A stretch of 23,177 bases of DNA, from positions 1 to 23,177 of the IMG/VR virus record IMGVR_UViG_3300010885_018080, one strand, 5' to 3'. The notes beneath the pieces were generated by a model. It was not told the origin of the DNA. It searched no databases and saw only the letters and a program-made list of their open reading frames with translations. The stretch comes from a virus. The first letter of the stretch is position 1, and each line of letters begins with the position of its first letter. Made by a program: the position numbers and the translations under genes. This document shows, piece by piece, positions 19,001 through 22,324 of the stretch.

Positions 19001-21501
19001 TTCAAGTACTTGGGTTGAATTATAATCAAAATACTGGTTTTGACATTGGTAATTTTGATATTAACCCTTTTGATAATTTCTTTATAGGACCAGAAGGATT
19101 GCCTACGTATGACCCAGCAATACTTGATACATTATATGGCAGTTCTTATCTTGATTTATATCTCGGCACAAGGCCAACTGACATCAATGTGTCGGGCGAT
19201 GCGTATATTAGTCCTTACAGCAGTCATGCACCAGAAGAGCTTGTACCGGGTGCAGAATTTGATACATTAGATTTCAGAGTATACACTACCCCCGGCGCAG
19301 ATTGGCGCGGAGTAGGGCATGGATTCCCGTTTGTTGGGAAACGGTATACTTACAATCCTGCAAATCCAGTGGAGTATTTTGGAGATTTATTACCATTTCC
19401 AATGGTTGTATTAGCCTGGAACATAACAACTGGATTAGGTGTCGAACCAAGTGCGTATGATTGGGTTAACTACAACTTTACACTAACACAAGGTGCCAGT
19501 GCCGGTGATATTATACAAATTGCTGTTGTAGCCACCGGAGGTGGAAATCAATTAATGAGCGATACTTATATTGGTTCCGATATAGGTAATACAATAATTA
19601 TACCATTTAACTACAGTGCAATCAGTGAATTTGTCATATACAACGGTGAATTTGGACCATTGGTGCAAAATGTTGATTATACGTATTCAGTTTATAATCA
19701 AAATAATACTGTAATAACATTTACACAAACATACGGCTCGTCAGATAGAATTAATTTAACTTGTCTTGGCTATGCTGGTACTGGGCCAACTTATAGTTGG
19801 AGCCTTCCTATATTCCAGTCATTTTTTATAGAAAATTCAACTATATTATCTTACACATTGACCAACAGTTTGCAAGGTACTAATCCAGTTAATATTGTAG
19901 TGACTCGAAATGGTGTACGGGCCAGACCATCTAACAGCGTGAGATATATTACCAATGGACTGCAAACAATATATGATTTGCCAATCACTGACGGTGTCAA
20001 CCAGGAACTTATTACCGACAATGATGTCTCAGTATATTTAGATAATCAAGTCTTGATTCAAAACGTTGATTATGTAGTTGATCCTTTTGATATTTCGTCT
20101 TTACGCACCATAACTTTGGCCGTTCCAGCGCCTTATGGAAATACATTGTTAGTAGCAGTTAGGACTGCTGCACAATATTGGGTAGTCGGAGATCAACTAA
20201 TTTTCCAACCTAGTGCTGGATTAAGTCCACAAGTCGGCGATTTTATAGAAGTCATAACATGGAATGACACATCAGAACAAAGATTATTAACGCAAGTATG
20301 GGTTGGTCCTACCACCGAAGGAGTTTATGTTGGTGAAGGATTTGATACTACTAACTACGATCCGTTGTTTATACCACAAGCCATGTTTACAAGTAATCCT
20401 CCTGTGCCGTTGACTGCAACAACGTTGCAAGCTGATCACGAATATCAAATTAATGCGCCAGGCACTACTGATTTTACATTGATTGGTGCTCCTGACAATA
20501 ATACAGGTACAATTTTCTTAGCTACCGGCCCCGGGACAGGTACAGGTAATGCTTTTGAAATAGTATATACTCGAGATCCTAACACAAGCACATATAATAA
20601 CATGCCTGGAGCATACGATTACAGTGCAACGGTACCAGTTTTGACCAATAAATTTGATATAGGCACTATTATTTTAAATCCGGAAAGATTGTTAGTGACA
20701 TTGAATGGTAATTGGTTATTCAATGGCGAAGGGTACACAACTGATGGATCAAATATAATTATAAATGGACCTCCTATATCAGCATCTTCAGTAGTAGCGG
20801 TTACTAGTTTTGCGCAAATCAGTGTGCCTGCGGCAATGGCATTCCGAATTTTCCAAGACATGAGAGGTGTGCAAGCCACGTATAGAATAACATCAACTAC
20901 TACAACTACTTTGGTACAACCGGTGTCTATAACCGACGACATCATTTATGTCAACGATGCTGCCGCACTGATTGAACCAAATCTAGTAGACAATGTGTGG
21001 GGTGCATTGACCATCGACGGCGAGAGAATTATGTATCGTGTTAGAAATATTAACAATAATACTGTCAGTAGTTTACTAAGAGGCACTGCCGGAACTGCTG
21101 CCGCCTCACATACATCCGGAGCTATCGTATACAATATAGGGCCAGGAAATTTATTACCAGCAGAATATCAAGATTATATTGTTGCTAATAAAACATTAGG
21201 CGATGGAACAACTACTACATTTGTGGCTGATAATATTGATGTTGGTAGTTTAGATAGTACCACTATGGAAGAAGCAGTACAGGTATATATCGGCGGAACA
21301 TTGCAAACTTCTGGATATATTATAACTGCAGACAACCCTGTGATAGTAGAATTTGATACTGCTCCGCCGGCTAATGTAGAAGTAGATATTTTAATTCGTA
21401 GAGGCGTGACTTGGTACGCACCTGGAATTAACTCTGCTAGCAATGGTAGACCTTTACAAGAAACCAATACCAAAGCTGCAAGATTCCTACGTGGACTTTA
21501 A
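7027..21501 (+). CDS. Giant modular virion protein, 4824 residues (probable baseplate/tail-fibre protein)
   Basis: One frame with no stop for 14,475 bases. In gene order it replaces T4 gp7 and gp8, but it does not look like either. Modules in order, by residue: conserved N-terminus with DFLPDIFRTPVNKQFLSATL (about 7-26); two degenerate cupredoxin-like repeats (about 170-375); a region with YTSPNGVVFTNGMKV and NNEYYVEGVGTAIKLLP (about 540-585); GAWRGIYRYFYDTTSPN and TPWEMLGFSEQPVWW (about 1350-1390); a CBM5/12-like motif (1868-1907); seven FG-GAP repeats (2279-3138); GEIWWDTNRVRFI (about 3222-3234); a GTGY-PPTVTVSG beta module (3817-3890); a second CBM5/12-like motif (3915-3955); SHAPEELVPG (about 4078-4087); then fibre modules to a conserved-looking ARFLRGL end. 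No signal peptide or membrane segment is seen. From memory, related giant structural proteins exist in aquatic T4-like phages. Host-surface contact is inferred from the adhesin-like modules. Confidence 0.82.
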   Translation: MATVRTVDFLPDIFRTPVNKQFLSATLDQLVQEPKFKKSQGFIGRRVGPGVNANDHYVLEPTKSRNDYQLEPGVIQIDPTDATKIVDAITYPGLTDALQVQGGITNNSNYLYTSEYYSWDPFVDFDKFVNYAQYFWLPGGPLAVDVSATGVPATDNFTVTRANGVYTFSGQSGSNPTLTLVKGGNYTFNVAQNTTESIEYRVTNNGTSAYVINFENNPSLTLVRGNTYVFNLSLTDTLPFFIKTIASLGLVNIYSNGVINNGASDGLITFIVPQDAPDILYYCNPVEFNLRGQLNIVDATAGTGNNFWIQTDPGVNGRIPATPNIGSRDVLGVINNGIDLGTITFNVPLSDAQSFYYNLNVLPLNNGTVDLLTTLQFDQVNNVPVAEFIATYGGIDGITNLNGRSLIFTNQTDAGWDFNNLPTGFDSDPYSYADPITDPALRYSVWFIQYNLVDDVEYIQLTSIQQIADLTKFTILFGSQWASTQWYKDASGYFEAIPLLTAARNLLWYQDGTDPNIFGQIRLIDQTAASVLDIATIIGQKNYTSPNGVVFTNGMKVLFRGNVVPAAYQNNEYYVEGVGTAIKLLPTTNFVTPELYITDEYTAIESDSTLNGPLVPDYITINRASLDLNPWTRSNRWFHIDIINAAASYNNTIPVLDNNLRARRPVLEFRAGTRLYNFGTEGKQPVNIIDFTQTDALRTVNGSIGFGTDGYTLIEGSRIIFAADVDPVVRRTIYEVVFITPDTVPPLIPEPIISLIPTTDSPTLVDQSVLCLNGNTLQGQSFKYDGINWTQEQQKLNVNQPPQFDIYDTDGISFGDHAKYPSTNFTGSSLFSYAVGSGPKDLYLGFPLTYLSLTNIGDIVFDNNLYADSFNYTINNAGQTVLLSSGVVRQYSTRLLFDKEIGWQTGITKSQIRQQFQFVYDGTPILLDVAVNANTAIPAVQIFINATFQESYNYRITTTDNTTRITWLTAYVPGDLIEIDVLSDQVSNNGFFQVPINLENNPLNNNSKQFTLGTVRNHYSTIAQNLIPLQGPVIGANNTRDLGNLIPYGLQILQQSSPLTLAGYFMRDPNYNIFASLDFNSREYIKFKSLLLNTVINNDYGTMTIPEILDSAIAQITVGKTNLSPFYWSDMLPTGTTFVSNSTTVSAITTPTFNTVQTYSFTESNYLGLLVYVNNILLVRNYDYTVSADSPVLTITVPLNVGDIVTINEYSNTVGSFVPNTPTKLGLYPKFKPEIFYDPNYLNPNLVIQGHDGSITLSFGDFRDEILLEFEKRIYDNLKNDGNPVPLVSEEVIPGFFRTTDYTQAQITQILGESFLTWVGQNKLDYKTQNYIASNPFTYNYSVSGNKLNEEPMLGAWRGIYRYFYDTTSPNLTPWEMLGFSEQPVWWATRYGPVPYTSDNLVLWGDLEAGYVADPVAPYINPRYARPGLTTVIPVDSQGVLLSPLESIVGQYNPNAWRKSWVVGDGGPTEASWWSSSSYPFAVMRLLALTRPAEFFSLFVDRDLYKYNTEFNQYLYNGRYRINANEIQVYGNGVSKASYINWIIDYNQQLGINSSTALTQDLANLDVRLCYRMAAFTDKKYANIYLEKSSPESQNASLLLPPESWNLLLYANQPFNQVVYSSLIIEQLESGFSVYGYSNVQPYFPIVVSTINGITQTVSAGGISVVVPAQYTSNIVNIPYGYNFSNSTIVVDFILSYGVYLNKSGLIFDAVQNGYTLNWSQMAQEFLYWSQQGWAPGTIINLNPGATKITAYRPGAVVAAITSITPENMLTDQNKQSIKSRDLIIQRYGDSFVISSATNQTISYLDLKFTNYENMAVLDNVSIFNDLIYDTTTAERQNRIEWKASISSEWDGTLNAQGFILNQNNVIQWQPNVKYTKGEIVIYKNNYWSALNIVQPSTTFEYASWVKSNYAMIDPGLLPNIANKADQQANSYNIYDANLARDNDLLAYGLIGFRPRQYMVDLNLDDVSQIQIYQDFIASKGTRLSAELFTRANLNKETGQYNIYENWGVLVGTYGANANRSWFEISLNQSLLSGNPSTIQIIQPGESSQANQTIYLSNLWSESYAIPTTNILPTTYGVNLDTALPSAGYVNLNDVDITVFNLNDPTNIDANIGTLGAGTVIWVAQINSYDWGIYKCVQVSGRMTILTNNLNATSVVQFTSTHGRAVGDIIIIKYFNDAVNGVYRVLSVPSPSTLVIAFNFTNTAQTQLIGDGLVFYLQSMRVSQASDVVNLPYATSLVPGATAWVDNDGSGHWEVLQKTAPFTITDILQPYALYNNSLFGTSISQTTDHYSVIVGSPGAESGAGAIYTYRRAELVPYITNVLLTLNATGTAGYGNSVMFGNLNWAIAGASASNSNAGYATTLYQVPGTNSYVQTQLLVAPDQNFGSTQFGFATAISLDERWMYISAPGANAVYAYGRVDIPAQTVTYLTNGTTTAFNWADSIMIDPAYPNQLVVIVNNLVAVYGIDYYINSNSVQFYSAPATGQSLIITRKQVAQIDHAIYYNVEQNTTSGIGTGAIFTVANTRGSYNPTLINGGTDYAISDTLTISYTQICPNGNSSNDLVITVTAVTDGVISAFTFAGSGISTNNGFALVDYLYTVSDIYSFTVRVNGILQRPHIDYDFNSDSSIDSGLLEFNTIPPAGADIEVVADTYWQYINSISVNGLAADALFGASIATSTDGRQLIVGAPNDLAADIQHAGSVYVYDRSVVSYQITNTAQTTYIIPGEYADPVAVLLNNVYLTNTAQYINGQFTISGSNIVLSSDVTLSIGDILTIETNQFQQIEKLVGKIPEQAALFGYATTICSNSCSIYIGAPFSNKSGTPQSGLVERQVNQSRIYGVTTSTVANPVLTAGDTIRVNNIEIVVPPGPNNNIAGVVAAINNANVPNAVAALLPDVKFVGNGTTKIYDIGSIYSAADSYTTVVYVDSVLQTNGVDYTYNNATQQILFVSAPAAKSAITIASGRMTVSVINAKSALPFNKLSVLPGLASSAFDAIGFNTYIWVQDILSPNPTDYGHFGSSISVNTGAVNLVVGAPKGNVYEQEIFDGGETYFDERSTTFFNPIINSGVVYTYDYLPSATTSASNPGYFVFGQQVYNNKLINGDQFGTAVNYVSGRLIVGAPGSDTETIINYGESYIFDNPTNLPAWQVQYYQQPVVDTNLLTTVYSYDKLLNSTQTYYDFIDPLQGKILGAARQNINYIGAVDPATYNQGSIHNVGTSWGSAHVGEIWWDTNRVRFIDPNQDDIVYASKRWGQVFPGSNVDIYQWIESSSVPASYTGVGTPLSTISYTVETTVNKNGIFVTNYYFWVRGISIINTAVGKTLSTTGIANYILNPIGSGIPYIAGLNSSTIAIYNAGSLLSAQDTILHVGYDRQATTADVHVEYEFIPDGRPDGFLNANLYRKFLDSFCGTTLTGSPVPDPMLSPGQQYGVQFSPQQSMFANRFMALQNYLTRANTVLAQYPISETRSFNLLNSSEPKPAPNTGAWNFEVPNLEVLGYQNLAQVPLGYLYLVDSDSSQHGLWTIYVVAQGNPGQRVLDLVRIQNYDTPMYWTYINWYRPGYNSSTQIVATVTNYAGLSTLSLVSTPVGSSVKVSTNSQGKFEIYLRTATGWDRVGLQDGTVEFSATLWNYALGPYGFDAEVFDAQYFDQEPVIETRQIIRALNEELYINELLIERNQSLVLMFNFIYSEFTAPNWLMKTSYVDVDHTLRALLPYQLYQSDNQTFVENYIQEVKPYHTQILNFNLIYDGMDTYAGMLTDYDVPAYYKTDIDFPQFVSPILTPYTSSNSVAESFVSDAASNAAIWMKFPWNQWFSNYLLEIQDVIVVTGGTGYSYTNPPTVTVSGTCVTQATMTATVNSLGQVTSINIIDPGAGYSTTAQITLTSDTGSGAIIVAQMGNGLVRSFRTVIKYDRYQYQTSIVEWQPNIIYTEGTQVRYANVVWSAIGTQSSTTFIPSEWTKVDAASLSGVNRTMGFYTPGPNQPGLSLPLLINGVEYPGVQVLGLNYNQNTGFDIGNFDINPFDNFFIGPEGLPTYDPAILDTLYGSSYLDLYLGTRPTDINVSGDAYISPYSSHAPEELVPGAEFDTLDFRVYTTPGADWRGVGHGFPFVGKRYTYNPANPVEYFGDLLPFPMVVLAWNITTGLGVEPSAYDWVNYNFTLTQGASAGDIIQIAVVATGGGNQLMSDTYIGSDIGNTIIIPFNYSAISEFVIYNGEFGPLVQNVDYTYSVYNQNNTVITFTQTYGSSDRINLTCLGYAGTGPTYSWSLPIFQSFFIENSTILSYTLTNSLQGTNPVNIVVTRNGVRARPSNSVRYITNGLQTIYDLPITDGVNQELITDNDVSVYLDNQVLIQNVDYVVDPFDISSLRTITLAVPAPYGNTLLVAVRTAAQYWVVGDQLIFQPSAGLSPQVGDFIEVITWNDTSEQRLLTQVWVGPTTEGVYVGEGFDTTNYDPLFIPQAMFTSNPPVPLTATTLQADHEYQINAPGTTDFTLIGAPDNNTGTIFLATGPGTGTGNAFEIVYTRDPNTSTYNNMPGAYDYSATVPVLTNKFDIGTIILNPERLLVTLNGNWLFNGEGYTTDGSNIIINGPPISASSVVAVTSFAQISVPAAMAFRIFQDMRGVQATYRITSTTTTTLVQPVSITDDIIYVNDAAALIEPNLVDNVWGALTIDGERIMYRVRNINNNTVSSLLRGTAGTAAASHTSGAIVYNIGPGNLLPAEYQDYIVANKTLGDGTTTTFVADNIDVGSLDSTTMEEAVQVYIGGTLQTSGYIITADNPVIVEFDTAPPANVEVDILIRRGVTWYAPGINSASNGRPLQETNTKAARFLRGL
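7548..8150 (+). repeat. Two tandem degenerate cupredoxin-like repeats in the giant protein
   Basis: The first repeat (residues about 174-297) has the pattern NPTLTLVKGGNYTFNV, LPFFIKT, GVINNG, GLITFIVPQDAPDILYYC and RGQLNIV. The second (about 306-375) repeats NFWIQT, GVINNG, LGTITFNVP and QSFYYNL; the shared GVINNG lies at 257 and again at 332. Cupredoxin-like domains of phage structural proteins often read HPFWIKT and C-x-x-H-x-x-M. Here the His is Leu238, the site after Cys283 reads NPVEFNLRG without His or Met, and the second repeat lacks Cys as well. Copper binding is therefore unlikely and the fold is probably structural. Confidence 0.55.
12628..12747 (+). other. CBM5/12-like motif 1 in the giant protein
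   Basis: Residues 1868-1907 read QWQPNVKYTKGEIVIYKNNY followed by W-S-A and a closing S-W-V-K. The spacing W, Y-x-x-G-x-x-V-x-Y, W-x-A, W matches chitin-binding-type CBM5/12 modules. A paralogous copy lies at 18769-18891. Binding to a polysaccharide is inferred only. Confidence 0.45.
13861..16440 (+). repeat. Seven FG-GAP repeats: predicted integrin-like beta-propeller with inserts
   Basis: FG-GAP repeats begin at residues 2279 (FGTSIS...VIVGSPG), 2332 (GYGNSV...AIAGAS), 2389 (FGFATAIS...MYISAPG), 2669 (FGASIATSTDGRQLIVGAP), 2795 (FGYATT...IYIGAP), 3014 (FGSSIS...LVVGAP) and 3102 (FGTAVN...LIVGAP). Several end in an A-x-Y-x-Y or VYVY strand. Seven is the number in integrin-alpha propellers. 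Gaps between repeats are uneven (53, 57, 280, 126, 219 and 88 residues) because fibre-type beta modules are inserted between blades 3/4, 4/5 and 5/6. The classic calcium motif DxDxDG is not clearly present. Such propellers usually serve protein or sugar contacts. Confidence 0.65.
15161..15257 (+). repeat. 16-bp direct repeat, 81 bases apart, in frame
   Basis: TAACTAATACCGCTCA occurs at 15161-15176 and again at 15242-15257. The spacing is exactly 27 codons, so both copies encode T-N-T-A-Q in the same frame, between propeller blades 4 and 5. A third T-N-T-A-Q is encoded near 13630 with different bases. It may be a trace of a short in-frame duplication. Confidence 0.6.
18474..18695 (+). other. 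Gly-Tyr/PPTV beta module in the giant protein
   Basis: Residues about 3817-3890 contain GGTGYSYTNPPTVTVSG, then a V-N-S-L-G-Q-V-T-S-I strand and DPGAGYSTTAQITLT. This GxGY-PPTV repeat type is common in phage tail and fibre proteins. It is followed at once by the second CBM5/12-like motif. Confidence 0.5.
18769..18891 (+). other. CBM5/12-like motif 2 in the giant protein
   Basis: Residues about 3915-3955 read EWQPNIIYTEGTQVRYANVV followed by W-S-A and S-E-W-T-K. It aligns along its length with motif 1 near residue 1868, including the WQPN-x-x-Y-T-x-G core, so the two are paralogous. Confidence 0.45.
20437..20560 (+). other. TTDFT-IGA / GTGTG fibre module in the giant protein
   Basis: Residues about 4138-4178 read HEYQINAPGTTDFTLIGAPD, then NTGTIFLATGPGTGTGNAF. 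This GTTDFTxIGA...TGxGTGTG pattern is a common small module in phage tail and fibre proteins of otherwise different sequence. Its role is not established here. Confidence 0.55.
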
Positions 21502-21505
21502 TCAA

Positions 21506-21513
21506 GGTAAATA
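21506..21513 (+). promoter_or_regulatory. Late-promoter-like TAAATA overlapping the ribosome site of the 49-residue gene
   Basis: GGTAAATA, the same octamer as before gp25, lies in the 16-base gap after the giant gene and ends four bases before the ATG at 21518. The AAGG at 21504-21507 could be a Shine-Dalgarno at ten-base spacing, so this may be a translation signal, a promoter, or both. Confidence 0.35.
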
Positions 21514-21517
21514 TATC

Positions 21518-21667
21518 ATGACTGAAAATAAAACGCCAACCCCGCCCGTACAAGAAGTTACGCCCACGGCCAAACGGCCCAATGAAACAGGAAGTATTTC
21601 GGTTGAAGGATTTGTGAGAATTTTTGATCCAAACACAAAAGAAAAATTTGTGGAGAAACGAGCATGA
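21518..21667 (+). CDS. Small protein, 49 residues, sharing a motif with the next gene product
   Basis: ATG at 21518 with AAGG ten bases upstream; stop TGA at 21665-21667 overlaps the next start (ATGA). An in-frame ATG at 21443 would begin inside the giant gene and has no clear ribosome site, so the shorter form is preferred. The N-terminal half is rich in Pro and Thr (TPTPPVQEVTPTAKRP) and probably unstructured. The C-terminal half, VEGFVRIFDPNTKEKF plus VEKRA (29-49), matches residues 10-29 of the following protein at 10 of 20 positions. I do not recognise a named family. The tight packing and shared motif suggest that it works with, or derives from, the downstream virion protein, perhaps as an assembly partner or a competitor for the same site. 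That is inference. Confidence 0.65.
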   Translation: MTENKTPTPPVQEVTPTAKRPNETGSISVEGFVRIFDPNTKEKFVEKRA

Positions 21668-22272
21668 TTATTCAACCAGGCCTAGCCAAAATAGAAGGAT
21701 TTGTTAAAATCCACGATCCCAAAACAGGTGAAATTTTACTTGATAAAAAAAATGCCATACACTACGAAAACATCAGTATTTGTATGGCCAATATGTTAGC
21801 CGATAAAAATCTCGGATACATTTATCAAATGGCATTTGGCAATGGGGGTAGTGCAGTTGATCCCACTGGAGTTATCACTTACTTACCCCCAAATACCACT
21901 GGACAAAATGCAAATTTATACAACGAAACTTATTATAAAGTAGTTGATAATAATTCAGCCGGGGATACTAATCCGGCTAATAATTACATAACGGTATTGC
22001 ACACATCTGGCAATGTATATACTGATATAGTTGTCACTTGTTTATTAGATTATGGCGAACCTGCCGGTCAACAGGCATTTGATAACAGTACTAATTTCAA
22101 TGGCGAATACGTGTTTGATGAATTAGGACTAAAATGTTGGTTTGGTAGTTCTACCAATTTACTGTTAATAACTCATGTTATATTTCATCCAGTACAAAAG
22201 AGTTTAAATCGTCAAATACAAATTGACTATACTTTACGTATTCAAACATTAACCAATTTGAGCACAGCATAA
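21664..22272 (+). CDS. Virion structural protein, 202 residues
   Basis: Starts at the ATG of an ATGA overlap, with GGAG (about 21653-21658 region) at suitable distance. The sequence is beta-rich and soluble. It shows IEGFVKIHDPKTGEILLDKK (10-29), then NAIHYENISICMANMLAD (30-47), FGNGGSAVDPTGVITYLPPN (about 58-77), a Y-T-D-I-V-V-T-C strand, LLDYGEPAGQQAFDN and YVFDELGLKCW (about 149-159). From memory, proteins of this pattern lie in the baseplate/fibre cluster of aquatic T4-like phages and are annotated only as structural; no T4 gene was assigned with confidence. Between a giant baseplate-linked protein and a fibre, a connector or baseplate-periphery role is plausible. The TAA stop at 22270-22272 is embedded in a TAAATA motif and a dyad. 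Confidence 0.75.
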   Translation: MIIQPGLAKIEGFVKIHDPKTGEILLDKKNAIHYENISICMANMLADKNLGYIYQMAFGNGGSAVDPTGVITYLPPNTTGQNANLYNETYYKVVDNNSAGDTNPANNYITVLHTSGNVYTDIVVTCLLDYGEPAGQQAFDNSTNFNGEYVFDELGLKCWFGSSTNLLLITHVIFHPVQKSLNRQIQIDYTLRIQTLTNLSTA

Positions 22273-22292
22273 ATATGTATATATTACTATGC
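22267..22292 (+). other. Imperfect inverted repeat across the stop of the 202-residue gene
   Basis: GCATA-AATAT (22267-22276) pairs with ATATT (22281-22285) and TATGC (22288-22292): ten pairs, a GTAT loop and a two-base AC bulge. It contains the stop codon and the CATAAATA motif. It is A/T-rich with no following T-run, so it is not a classical terminator; it could be an RNA stem, an operator-like dyad, or chance. Confidence 0.4.
22268..22275 (+). promoter_or_regulatory. T4-type late promoter candidate before the fibre gene
   Basis: CATAAATA, identical to the motif before gp6, overlaps the stop codon of the 202-residue gene and lies 49 bases before the fibre ATG. This distance allows a normal leader containing the ribosome site. 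Confidence 0.5.
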
Positions 22293-22293
22293 A

Positions 22294-22300
22294 CTAAATA
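22294..22300 (+). promoter_or_regulatory. Second late-promoter-like motif before the fibre gene
   Basis: CTAAATA lies 24 bases before the ATG at 22325, a spacing close to that before gp6. With CATAAATA just upstream it forms a pair in the 52-base gap; which of the two is used cannot be told. Confidence 0.4.
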
Positions 22301-22309
22301 CACAATGAC

Positions 22310-22313
22310 GGAG
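22310..22313 (+). promoter_or_regulatory. Ribosome binding site of the fibre gene
   Basis: GGAG within GGAGTAAT (22310-22317) lies 11 bases before the ATG at 22325. It repeats the octamer before the giant gene and supports this start. Confidence 0.55.
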
Positions 22314-22324
22314 TAATCAAAAAG

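Larger units (their letters stand above)
9841..21402 (+). repeat. About ten dispersed copies of a short beta-sandwich fibre module
   Basis: The pattern is a V-x-V-N/D-N/G strand, a short loop, x-D-Y or x-x-Y, a strand of about ten residues, then A/V-P-x-x-G-x-x-I-x-I. Copies lie at about residues 939-986, 1169-1212, 2452-2490, 2604-2651, 2726-2773, 2918-2959, 4202-4248, 4334-4381, 4556-4595 and 4751-4792. Clear examples are VYVDSVLQTNGVDYTYN and VRVNGILQRPHIDYDFN. Similar modules are widespread in phage fibres. The copies cluster in the propeller inserts and in the C-terminal 620 residues. The interval given spans all copies, not continuous repeat. Confidence 0.55.

Noticed and set aside
21443-21517. 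A longer start for the 49-residue protein
   Set aside because: The extra 25 residues would overlap the giant gene by 59 bases without a clear ribosome site, while the ATG at 21518 has AAGG at usable spacing.
21630-21667. A programmed -1 frameshift joining the 49- and 202-residue proteins
   Set aside because: The next gene is in the -1 frame, but A-AAA-TTT is not a proper slippery heptamer and the ATGA overlap explains the arrangement.
22305-22316. A three-codon frame (ATG ACG GAG TAA) before the fibre gene
   Set aside because: It coincides with the ribosome site of the fibre gene and is too short to support as a leader peptide.
22273-22324. A Rho-independent terminator after the 202-residue gene
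   Set aside because: The dyad here is A/T-rich and is not followed by a run of T.
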